Below, in pieces: positions 43,362-51,412 of a stretch of DNA of 64,000 bases. This DNA is from an uncultured Acetatifactor sp. (GTDB lineage: Bacteria; Bacillota; Clostridia; Lachnospirales; Lachnospiraceae). Below the pieces are notes generated by a model, which made no database searches, was not told the origin of the DNA, and saw nothing but the letters and a program-made list of their open reading frames with translations. Numbering within the stretch: the first letter of the stretch is position 1; the number at the start of each line of letters is the position of its first letter. The DNA lies in the NCBI GenBank assembly GCA_910588225.1, contig CAJUQT010000015.1, positions 1 to 64,000 of the forward strand, read 5' to 3'. A program made the position numbers and the translations under genes.

Positions 43362-44120
43362 TTATTCTCTGTAAATTTTTACACTGACCGGATAGTGGTC
43401 TGATAAATAGACACCGTCCACACAGTCCTCCCAGCGCTTCGCTTCCTTGAAATGCAAAGGCTCTGCCAGGCAGATATAGTCAATTTTCTCAGGCTGTGAT
43501 AACTGTCCGTAATCATGGAAAGTTCCTCCCAATCCTTCGGAGGCGTCTGTCAGCCTCCCTCTGCCCCACAGCTCCGCAAGCTCCGGCCCGTCAGGCTCCG
43601 CATTGAAATCTCCCGCCAGAATCACTCCTGCCTCCGGGAACGTCCTGGGGCATTCTATTCTGTCCAGAATCTGTCCAAGTCCCCGCTTTCTGGCATCACC
43701 GGACACATGGTCCAGGTGGGTGTTGAACACCCGGTAGATTTCCTTTTCCTCTCTGTCATACAAAAGCGCCTCCGCCGCGGTTCTGGGGCAGATACTCTGT
43801 CCTTCAAAACGACTTCCCGGCCTGCCGGAATCAGAAAGCCAGAAGGTCTCCCAGGATATCAGGTCAAATCTGTCCGGGCGGTAGGCCACCGCCATCTGCT
43901 CATCCTGAAATTCCTCGCTTCTGCCGCAGCCCAGCACGTAGTAATCTGCAAGCTCCTGTTTCAGCCATGCCGCCACATGGGGCAGAACCTCCTGAAAGCA
44001 GATGATATCCGGCCTCTCTTCTTCCAGCTTTTTCAGAATCCGTTCCCGGCGGAAGCAGAAATTATTAGGGCCGTCCTGCTCATAATCACAGCGGATATTG
44101 AATGTCACAAAATGAATCAT
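43362..44120 (-). CDS. Endonuclease/exonuclease/phosphatase (EEP) family protein
   Basis: A 252-residue DNase I-fold metal hydrolase. Motifs are FVTFNIRCDYEQDGPNNF with the Asn, ICFQEVLPH with the metal-binding Glu, VFNTHLDHVSGDARKRG, VILAGDFNAEPDGPEL (Asp, Asn) and LSDHYPVSVKIY (Asp-His). Members act on DNA, phosphoinositides, sphingomyelin or sugar phosphates; this short secretion-signal-free type in glycan loci is usually of unknown substrate. It overlaps the metallophosphoesterase stop by 4 nt, so the two are coupled, with GGAGGGAGGAAGG before its ATG. Confidence 0.87.
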   Translation of the reverse strand: MIHFVTFNIRCDYEQDGPNNFCFRRERILKKLEEERPDIICFQEVLPHVAAWLKQELADYYVLGCGRSEEFQDEQMAVAYRPDRFDLISWETFWLSDSGRPGSRFEGQSICPRTAAEALLYDREEKEIYRVFNTHLDHVSGDARKRGLGQILDRIECPRTFPEAGVILAGDFNAEPDGPELAELWGRGRLTDASEGLGGTFHDYGQLSQPEKIDYICLAEPLHFKEAKRWEDCVDGVYLSDHYPVSVKIYRE

Positions 44121-45049
44121 CCTTCCTCCCTCCTTTCCAGCGGCTCATAGCGCCATGGGTCATCCACCACAATGCCGCCGTCCAGACTCACATAGGTGGT
44201 ATAAGAGGCCGTGTCCTCCTGGTTCAGCACAAATACTCTTCCGCCCCGTGCAAAATCCTGTGCTCCGTAAGAGCCATAGCCTGTGGCCCGTCCGTACCCC
44301 AGGGTCACGCCATACAGCTTTCCGTAAAAATCATTCGCATGGTCATGTCCCACAAAAAGGCTGGGAGAATGTCCCGCCTGCAGCATGGCCGCAAAAAAAC
44401 CGGTATTGATCCTGGGACAGCCGTACCCCTCCCGTCTGGTACCGTAGCAGGTCTCATAGCGGAATACCTCCGCATACTCCGGCAATGCCATGTGCTGAAA
44501 TGCCAGAACCCCAAAATCCGGATTCTCCTGCTCCTGCCTGCGAATCTGTTCCTGATACCAGTGAATCTGGGCGGGCGTAATAAAGCCATAGCCTCCCACT
44601 TGTTTCAGAGGATTATAATCCCCGGAGTCCATACCGATAATCAGCCATCGGACCCTTCCTTCTACGTCTTCAATCCCAATCGTATGGTTCCCCACACCGT
44701 CTTTCGATTCGGCGTCATGATATCCAATACACCCCGGCAGTTTCCGTACTGCTGCAAACAGTTCCTCCCTGTTTCCTGCAAATTCCACATCGTGATTCCC
44801 GAAGAGAAATGTCCAGGGAATCCCGGATTCTGTCAGCGGCGCCAATGCCAGCGGAAGGTACTCCATGTTCTTCTCTCCATAGACAGTATCTCCCGTAGTG
44901 ATGATAAAGTCCGGCTTTTCCCGACTGATCAGATCCCGCATAAGCGCCACTGTTCTGTGGTCTCTCTCGTCGTCTTCCGTATAGTGAATATCCGTGAGCT
45001 GAAGAATCCGAAAGCTTCCGTCCTCTTTAAAACGCAGTTTCCTTTCCAC
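44117..45049 (-). CDS. Calcineurin-type metallophosphoesterase
   Basis: A 310-residue dimetal phosphoesterase. Motifs are LQLTDIHYTEDD (Asp, His), DFIITTGDTVYG, FLFGNHDVEF (Asn, His-Asp) and a C-terminal LFVGHDHANDF with two His. It starts at the GTG at 45049, which has GGAGGAAA upstream; the frame further upstream lacks family residues. It resembles Dcr2/purple-acid-phosphatase-like cytosolic enzymes. Coupled to the EEP gene, it may act in series with it on a phosphorylated substrate. No signal peptide. The terminator at 45171-45204 isolates it from the GH38 remnant. Confidence 0.87.
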   Translation of the reverse strand: MERKLRFKEDGSFRILQLTDIHYTEDDERDHRTVALMRDLISREKPDFIITTGDTVYGEKNMEYLPLALAPLTESGIPWTFLFGNHDVEFAGNREELFAAVRKLPGCIGYHDAESKDGVGNHTIGIEDVEGRVRWLIIGMDSGDYNPLKQVGGYGFITPAQIHWYQEQIRRQEQENPDFGVLAFQHMALPEYAEVFRYETCYGTRREGYGCPRINTGFFAAMLQAGHSPSLFVGHDHANDFYGKLYGVTLGYGRATGYGSYGAQDFARGGRVFVLNQEDTASYTTYVSLDGGIVVDDPWRYEPLERREEG

Positions 45050-45170
45050 GCTTTCTTTCCTCCCTTTTCCAATGGGGGACTTCCGTCCCTTTTTCACTGA
45101 CTCAGTATAAAAAAACTCCGGGAGCCTGACAATGGAGAAAACTCTGATTGCCAATGGGAAAATTTACAGC

Positions 45171-45204
45171 AAAAAACCGATTCTCTCTCGAGAATCGGTT
45201 TTTT
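45171..45204. terminator. Bidirectional rho-independent terminator
   Basis: CCGATTCTC (45177-45185) and GAGAATCGG (45190-45198) form a 9-bp stem with a 4-nt loop, flanked by A6 on the left and T6 on the right. It works on either strand; on - it ends the transcript of the GH38 remnant. Confidence 0.85.
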
Positions 45205-45236
45205 GTATACAATATACCTGATGAAAATGTCATGCC

Positions 45237-46866
45237 TCAATAGGCGATTTTCAGTGTCTTAATCTCAAATGGTCTGAATGTAAGAGAAATCTCCTGTTGT
45301 ACTTCCAGCCTTTCCGTGGTTTCCTCCAGCATGTTGGTCTCCTCAATCCCCCTGACTGTCAGTCCCGGGAAAGCCAGACGCACCGGAGTGCAGGTTCCTT
45401 CCGCCTCATACAGCCGCACCACAAAGCAGTTCCCAGCATCCTCCGCAGGCTTCACAGTCTCCACAATGACATTGGGCGCATCTTATGGAAAGCAGACTCT
45501 CAAGCGGCATATGCCCGGACACAATGATCGGTTTCTCATTGAGCAGATAAGCAGGCCGGATGACATTTTCAGCATCCATACTTCCCAGATGGGGCAAAAG
45601 GGCATAGGTACAGAAGTGAATACCCTTGTCTCCTCTGTAATCCGGCCTGTTTCCACCCTTATGCAGGGACAGATGCATGCTGCCTCCATTCAGGCTGATT
45701 CCGTATTTACAGTCATTTAACACTGCAATTCCATAACGTGTCTCCGACAGATCCGTATATTTATGATTGGAAACTTCAAATTTAGCCTTTTCCACAGAAG
45801 TATTGCGGTTCACAGGCCTGCGGATATAGCCGAACTGAATCTCCTGGCTTGCATAATCCGTATGAACTGCAGTGTCAAAAGCAGCCTTCAGGAAGCGGTG
45901 ATCTTCCTGCCAGTCCATCTTCGTCTCAAATACAATCTCCGGCCTTTCCGCATAGAAGATCATATCCTGTGTCAAAGTGGATGCTGCCGTCAGCCGGTAA
46001 GTGCTTCGTATCCGGTATTCCACCGCACCGTCCGCCACCACCTGACGGGAGAGCAGCTGCGCCGTATCCGCGTATTTACACTCACTGTCCGCGTCCACAT
46101 CCCAGTTGTCATAACTCAGCGGCACCTCTTCCGCCATCAGGAATGTGTTCAGCGCATACCCCTCTCCTCTGATCCGGCGTCCGTTCCTTTTATCTGTCAG
46201 GGCTTCCAGATACCCTTTTTCATCGAATTTCACCTGATAGAACGGCGTCTCCAGACTGTCTCCCTCCGCCCGGAATGCCGATTCCCCTTCTTCCTCTTTC
46301 CCGGTCATCCGGAACGTCAGGCTTCCAAAAGCAGGTATTTTTGCTCCTGCCACAGCAAGCTTCTGTGCACCGTTCAGATCCGTGATCCTCTGCTGGGCAT
46401 ATGTCCCTTCCGTGAAGGCCCCCTCAAAAGACAGATAAATCACATCGTCTCTTTCAAAGGACAGACTGTTCACCGCCGTGACACTGACCCCGTCCCCATC
46501 GGAGAGAGAGGCGCCGATTTCCGCCGTCTTCCTCCCCGCTTCGGCCAGGAGACCGGATATATCCCGCAGGGCGTCGTCATGGGCTTCCGGAATACAGGTT
46601 CCCGGCAGTATGTCATGGAACTGATTGATCAGGAGCAGTTCCGTCAGCGGATCGATTTCTGCCCCATCCGCGGCCCGATGCTGTGATACTGCCTGCCGCA
46701 CCGTCATATATTCCAGATCCCGCAGTGCAAATTCCGCCTTCCGGTTATTTCTCTTAATCTCATGCTGATTGGTCAATGTACCCCGGTGCAGCTCCAGATA
46801 CAGTTCTCCCGTGTAAACAGAAGGCTGGTACAGCCGCTCTTCCAGCTCTTTCATAAATCTGCTCAT
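45237..46866 (-). pseudogene. GH38 alpha-mannosidase remnant: N-terminal domain missing and frameshifted
   Basis: The main frame (45406-46866) encodes the middle and C-terminal parts of a GH38 alpha-mannosidase: YTGELYLELHRGTLTNQHEI, LLINQFHDILPGTCIPEAHD, YDNWDVDADSECKY and QIQFGYIRRPVNRNTS-like text (here EIQFGYIRRPVNRNTS). The N-terminal ~450 residues with the catalytic nucleophile are absent; the frame opens at a poor ATG without a ribosome binding site. Near 45480-45490 the homology moves to another frame (APNVIVETVKPAED to ETLKIAY, ending 45237). Full enzymes are about 1000-1050 residues. Two independent lesions mean it is not functional as a GH38. It marks an ancestral mannosidase function of the locus. 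Confidence 0.85.
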
Positions 46867-46987
46867 CTGACCTTTCCCGTTTTTTTGCTATGTGACAGTA
46901 ATATGAACTTATGACGCAGCAGTTCCATTTCCTGTCTGAACTGTTACCCTCAGACAACTGTATCTCCAGGATGCACATCGAACCCGG

Positions 46988-47016
46988 TTGACAAACCGCT
47001 GTAAATGGATTATCCT
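46988..47016 (+). promoter_or_regulatory. Strong sigma-A-like promoter of the PHP gene
   Basis: Perfect -35 TTGACA (46988-46993), 17-bp spacing and -10 TATCCT (47011-47016), 31 bp upstream of the PHP start. The rest of the 181-bp gap (46867-47047) shows no remnant of the missing GH38 N-terminus. Confidence 0.7.
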
Positions 47017-47047
47017 GTTTGCATCAAAATGCAGGAGGAATTTTAAA

Positions 47048-48685
47048 ATGCAGCAGCTATATCAGGCCAAGGGCCTGCTGAGCAAAAATTTCACAGGGCA
47101 GATCACCTATACCTTCTGTCTGCCGTATGTTCTGGACGAACTGGACATCTGTCTCACTTTTGAAAAACAGCACTATGACTCTCCCGCACAGGTGCCGGTG
47201 GAGGAACTGGCGGATTACTGTCGCCGGCATTACAATACCACCGCCTATGATTCTTTCAGCCGGGAACAGCTGGCCCAACTGTTTTTCAAAGAAACGAAAA
47301 CCGAAATACATATTTCCGCATCCCTGAATGATCACTTTATCGGCTGCATCCACAAACAGCTGTTGTGCCGCCACATGCATTTCGGCCCTGACGAACTCTC
47401 CGAAGGCTGTCTGATGCCGGATACCATGGACGGAGTGCTGAAGGTTACCGTTCTGGCTTTTCAGGTGTTGATGGATGACACACCTTATACAATTACGGTA
47501 TCCGGAAAAAGAGCAGCCGGACAAAATGCATCAGCCAAAATGATAAAAAGTCCATCGAAGGAAGTCCCTGCCGCAGCGGTAAAAAATATATCAAAGGATT
47601 TTCTGAGACTGGAGCTCCACAATCACACCACGGAATCCGACGCCTCTCTGACCTGCCTGGACCTGCTGGAGCACATGGCTCAGGACAATGTGGATGCCTT
47701 TGCCCTCACCGATCACAATACCATTTCCGGTCATCCGAAAATGAAAGAACTGCTGCGTGATTTTCCCAGCCCCATCCAGTGTATTTACGGCATGGAATAT
47801 ACTACCTATTACGGCCACATTCTGTGTCTCAACCTGCACGAATATGTCCCCTGGGATTCCATTGATCCCAAAAGACCGGAGCTGATTTTCACACAGATAC
47901 GGAAAACCGGAGCTCTGGCCGGCATTGCACATCCTTTCTCCTTCGGATATCCTTTTGCCACAGGATGCCGCTTCGAAATGCAGATGACTGACTACACCGC
48001 CGCGGATTTCATCGAAATTTTCAACAATCCCGAGCCGCTCCGTGAGACCAATCTGCCAGCCCTTGCCCTCTGGGAGAATCTGGTCCTGAACGGCCTGCAT
48101 ATCGCAGCCACCTCAGGTATGGATCTCCACAACAGAGCACCTTTTGCAGGACAATACGCAACCTTTATCCGAAACGACGGTACATCTGTCCCACAGGCCC
48201 TGACCCGGGCAGTGAAGACAGGACAGACCTGGGTCTCCAAAGGCCCTCTGCTTGTGGCGGAAGTTATGCCCGGTGAGAAGAAAGTTCTCTTCCGGATAAT
48301 TGACGGCCAGAAAAACGGCTGTCCTGCAGACAGCCGCAAAAATTATCTGATGACATTGACAATGCCGGAAGGCAGCTTTGCAGAGTCCGTTTCTCCGGGC
48401 ATTCCTCTGAGCATATCCTGGGAAAAATTTTCGGTCCATGCCGGGGAGGCCGACCCATGTCCCGTGATTCCGAAGCTCTATGAACAGGACATGAACTCTT
48501 ACGACACGGTTCCGGACCCGGAATCGCTGCTCTGCGTTTCCCCGGTCCTGTACCTGCCTTTGACAGCAAGGCAGACCAGCAGCCCCGCCGCAGTCACGGC
48601 CAGCCAGCTGCCCACGGTCACACCCCAGCCCAGCGACTCCACCATCACGCCGATGGTGAACGTGGATACCGCAGTGCCGATATAG
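47048..48685 (+). CDS. PHP-domain phosphoesterase with extra N-terminal domain
   Basis: A 545-residue protein starting at the ATG after AGGAGGAATTTTAAA. The first ~180 residues (starts QQLYQAKGLLSKNFTGQITY) form a domain I do not recognise. The PHP domain follows with its full set of metal ligands: LELHNHTTESDASLT, FALTDHNTISGH, YGMEYTTYYGHIL, GIAHPFSFGYP and SGMDLHNRAPF. PHP proteins are metal-dependent phosphoesterases. The last ~62 residues are Pro/Thr/Val-rich (TVTPQPSDSTITPM) and are read antisense through the 3' end of the MFS gene, so the natural stop may have been lost. It is the only + gene in this part of the locus. Confidence 0.82.
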   Translation: MQQLYQAKGLLSKNFTGQITYTFCLPYVLDELDICLTFEKQHYDSPAQVPVEELADYCRRHYNTTAYDSFSREQLAQLFFKETKTEIHISASLNDHFIGCIHKQLLCRHMHFGPDELSEGCLMPDTMDGVLKVTVLAFQVLMDDTPYTITVSGKRAAGQNASAKMIKSPSKEVPAAAVKNISKDFLRLELHNHTTESDASLTCLDLLEHMAQDNVDAFALTDHNTISGHPKMKELLRDFPSPIQCIYGMEYTTYYGHILCLNLHEYVPWDSIDPKRPELIFTQIRKTGALAGIAHPFSFGYPFATGCRFEMQMTDYTAADFIEIFNNPEPLRETNLPALALWENLVLNGLHIAATSGMDLHNRAPFAGQYATFIRNDGTSVPQALTRAVKTGQTWVSKGPLLVAEVMPGEKKVLFRIIDGQKNGCPADSRKNYLMTLTMPEGSFAESVSPGIPLSISWEKFSVHAGEADPCPVIPKLYEQDMNSYDTVPDPESLLCVSPVLYLPLTARQTSSPAAVTASQLPTVTPQPSDSTITPMVNVDTAVPI

Positions 48686-49803
48686 GCACAGGCATTCAGA
48701 AAGCCGGACACACTTGACACCTTCCCCTCCTTTTCATAGCGCAGGGGAAGGAGATTTACGAATAAAGTATTGACACCCATCATGGAGGCGGTAATCACCG
48801 CCAGCAGTGCCACCGTCAGCGCCATGGAGAAGGAACCTGCCAGCCACAAAATCGACAGAGCCGCCACCGATACACTGAAAAATATCACGGAAGCTCTGAC
48901 TTCGTTCCCGGCGCACTTTCGATAGAGCGCTCTGGCCAGGTAGGCTCCCGAAAGGTTGACAATAGGCAGCACGGTGGTCACCAGCACCGACAGAGAGGCC
49001 GAAGTGTGAAAGGTCTCCAGAATATAGGTAGGCACCCAGGAAGTGACACCGTCTTTTAAGATTCCGTGCACCACCACCGGCAGAATAATCAGCCAGAGTC
49101 CCCCCAGCAGTAATGCGCCAAAGCTTCTGCCGTTCTTTCCCACACTCTTTTCTTCCGGCACATTCTCTGTGGAGTTCTCCTCAGCCATCCCGTTTTCTCC
49201 GGCAAGGCGCTCTACTCTGGCATATCCCAGGATCCACAGAATCGCCACCAGCAACAGGCATATTCCCGCCCCCCAGAATACTGTCCGCCAGCCCGACACC
49301 GACAGCACCGCCGCCGAAAGCACATAGGCGGCCAGGGTACCCGCCGCCTGGGTGGAGACAATATCCACACAATAGCGCAGCCGCACGGCTTCCTCCAGCC
49401 GTTTCGCAAAAATGCGGATAATCGGCGGCCATACCATAGACTGGGCATATCCGTTGACCCCCCACACAATCACCATCACTCCGAAAGCCCCCGCAGTTCC
49501 CATCAGAAGATTACAGAGCATGGATAATGCCAAACCGCTGAAAATCATTCTGCCGGGCTGCAGCTTATCCCCCAGGAAGCCATTCAGCAGCTGTCCGGCA
49601 CCATAGACGAAAAAGTATACCATGCTGATGGTACCGGCCTGAGTTTTGGTCAGAACCTCCTCTTCAATCATGGCAGCCATTGCAGAGGAGAAATTCAGCC
49701 TCCCGATATAACAGGTAAAATAGGCCATCCAGCAGATACAGAACAGGAAAAACGCCTGCTTTTTATCCGTTATCTTTCTCTCTGTCATTTCTTTCACTCG
49801 CAT
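48499..49803 (-). CDS. MFS transporter, organophosphate:phosphate antiporter-like
   Basis: A 434-residue, 12-helix transporter. The pattern YIGRLNFSSAM in helix 1 and NGYAQSMVWPP in the fourth-fifth helix region are those of the OPA family (GlpT, UhpT). By eye, Arg of YIGRLNF aligns with GlpT Arg45, and Lys of LKDGVTSWVPTY with the second substrate-binding Arg, so a positively charged site seems conserved. It starts within the 3' end of the response regulator gene (41-nt overlap; AAAGGA upstream), forming a kinase-regulator-transporter operon. Likely import of a sugar phosphate or related organophosphate; the substrate is unknown. Its 3' 187 bp overlap the convergent PHP gene. Confidence 0.82.
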   Translation of the reverse strand: MRVKEMTERKITDKKQAFFLFCICWMAYFTCYIGRLNFSSAMAAMIEEEVLTKTQAGTISMVYFFVYGAGQLLNGFLGDKLQPGRMIFSGLALSMLCNLLMGTAGAFGVMVIVWGVNGYAQSMVWPPIIRIFAKRLEEAVRLRYCVDIVSTQAAGTLAAYVLSAAVLSVSGWRTVFWGAGICLLLVAILWILGYARVERLAGENGMAEENSTENVPEEKSVGKNGRSFGALLLGGLWLIILPVVVHGILKDGVTSWVPTYILETFHTSASLSVLVTTVLPIVNLSGAYLARALYRKCAGNEVRASVIFFSVSVAALSILWLAGSFSMALTVALLAVITASMMGVNTLFVNLLPLRYEKEGKVSSVSGFLNACAYIGTAVSTFTIGVMVESLGWGVTVGSWLAVTAAGLLVCLAVKGRYRTGETQSSDSGSGTVS

Positions 49804-51412
49804 TTTTTCTATATTCCTTTCGATACATCAGGGGCGTCATCCCCATAATTTTTTTAAACACTCTGAAAAAGTACTGACTGTCTTCATATCCGACTTTCTG
49901 CGAAATATCCACCACACTCTCCTCCGTGTTCTCCAGGTACCATACCGCCTTCTGCACACGCAGATTCGTCAGATAGGCAATGGCAGACTGATTTGTCTCC
50001 CTTTTGAACATGGTGGAAAAGTAATTGGGACTCATACCATACCGGCCGGCCAGCTCGGTTATGGCAATATTCCGTTCGAAATTCTGCTGCATATACTGAA
50101 TGGCCAGTTTGATTTTGTCCTCCGTATGTGCCTCCTGGAATTCCTGTCCGATATACCGGAGAAGCAGGGCATATAGCCGTTCTGCCAGCTCCTGCGGTTC
50201 CGTCGTTTCATCCGCCAGAGCAAATCCTGACATCAGTTCCTCCAGTCTCTCCTCCCTGCCCTCTCTGGTGGGAAAGGCCAGAAGTATCATATTGAGAATC
50301 CTCCCCAGAATCATATGGATGAACTGCGCACTGTATCGTGACTGATGCTGCTCCGCAAAAATACGTCCCACAGATCTGCGCATCCCCTCCAGATCTCCTC
50401 TCTCCATAAGTGATCCCAGAAGATTCAGCTCCGCCGTGGGAAAATTCTTCACCTCCAGCATCTTCCGATCCGCATGAAAGCAAAGGTTCAGTCTGTCCTG
50501 GGCGCTGCGCCATTTCAGCGCCTCCTCAGCCTCTCTCCTGGCATTGACATCCAGATTCTTCCTGCAGCTGCTGACTCCCATGGACAGAAATACATCCAGC
50601 TTTTTTTCGAACAGCGTATAGATTCTGGCAAAGATACGCTCTGCATCCTCCCGAAGGCTCATGGCATCCTCCCCAATGAAAATCAGGTACATCTGCTCCA
50701 TATTAGTCAGATTGTCTACAATCAGCTTTACTCCGCAGGATACCAATTCTGAGAATACATTTCTGACCGAAAATCGAAGCAGCTCCACATCCTCCCGCTC
50801 AAAACTGCCCTGACAATAGCTGTCAGCTTCAATATTCAGGACTCCAAGCATCAGTATCTGTTCTCCTGAACAGAGCAGCTCCGGATAACGCTCCTGCAGC
50901 TGTGGGTAGCGGTTTCGATTCTCCCATGCATTTTTCTCGTTCAGCAGGACATTGATCTCCCGCTCCAGCCAGAAGTCCTGCTGTGTCCTGGCCAGACGTT
51001 TTCTGGAGGAATCCATGGCTCTGCGCCTGGCGACCTCCTCCAGCTGTCCCATTGCCTTATTTATGGCTCTGGACAGCTCCTCATTTGCCAGAGGTTTCAG
51101 CAGATAATCCGACACCCCAAGAGAAATGGCTCTCTCCGCATAAGAAAATTCCGCATGCCCGCTCAACAGGATAAACTGTGTATTTACCCCCCCATGCATC
51201 TTCGCGCGCTCGATAAACGTCAAGCCGTCCAGATCGGGCATCTGAATGTCTACAATGCAGATATCCACCGGTGACTCCTCCAGTATCTTCAGTGCTTCTG
51301 TACCACCTCCCGCCTCCAGCACCTGTTCAAAAGAAAACCCCAGAAATTCCAGCCGGGCCAGCAGTCCCTGCCGAATCAATGCCTCATCATCCACAACCAT
51401 CAATCTGTACAT
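49763..51412 (-). CDS. YesN-type response regulator with AraC DNA-binding domain
   Basis: A 549-residue regulator. The receiver begins YRLMVVDDEALIRQGLL with phospho-acceptor Asp in CIVDIQMPDLDGLTF and the conserved Lys in DYLLKPLANEEL. A ~300-residue middle region is typical of YesN proteins. The C-terminus is an AraC/XylS double HTH (IAITELAGRYGMSPNYFSTM and VGYEDSQYFFRVFKKIMGMT). It overlaps the kinase 3' end by 13 nt and the transporter start by 41 nt. AraC-type regulators of this kind control hexose-phosphate uptake in the HptRS system, supporting the same logic here. Confidence 0.93.
   Translation of the reverse strand: MYRLMVVDDEALIRQGLLARLEFLGFSFEQVLEAGGGTEALKILEESPVDICIVDIQMPDLDGLTFIERAKMHGGVNTQFILLSGHAEFSYAERAISLGVSDYLLKPLANEELSRAINKAMGQLEEVARRRAMDSSRKRLARTQQDFWLEREINVLLNEKNAWENRNRYPQLQERYPELLCSGEQILMLGVLNIEADSYCQGSFEREDVELLRFSVRNVFSELVSCGVKLIVDNLTNMEQMYLIFIGEDAMSLREDAERIFARIYTLFEKKLDVFLSMGVSSCRKNLDVNARREAEEALKWRSAQDRLNLCFHADRKMLEVKNFPTAELNLLGSLMERGDLEGMRRSVGRIFAEQHQSRYSAQFIHMILGRILNMILLAFPTREGREERLEELMSGFALADETTEPQELAERLYALLLRYIGQEFQEAHTEDKIKLAIQYMQQNFERNIAITELAGRYGMSPNYFSTMFKRETNQSAIAYLTNLRVQKAVWYLENTEESVVDISQKVGYEDSQYFFRVFKKIMGMTPLMYRKEYRKNASERNDREKDNG

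Noticed and set aside
46760..46978. Missing N-terminal part of GH38 in another frame
   Set aside because: The 72-codon frame there has no GH38 similarity, so the N-terminal domain seems deleted rather than frameshifted.
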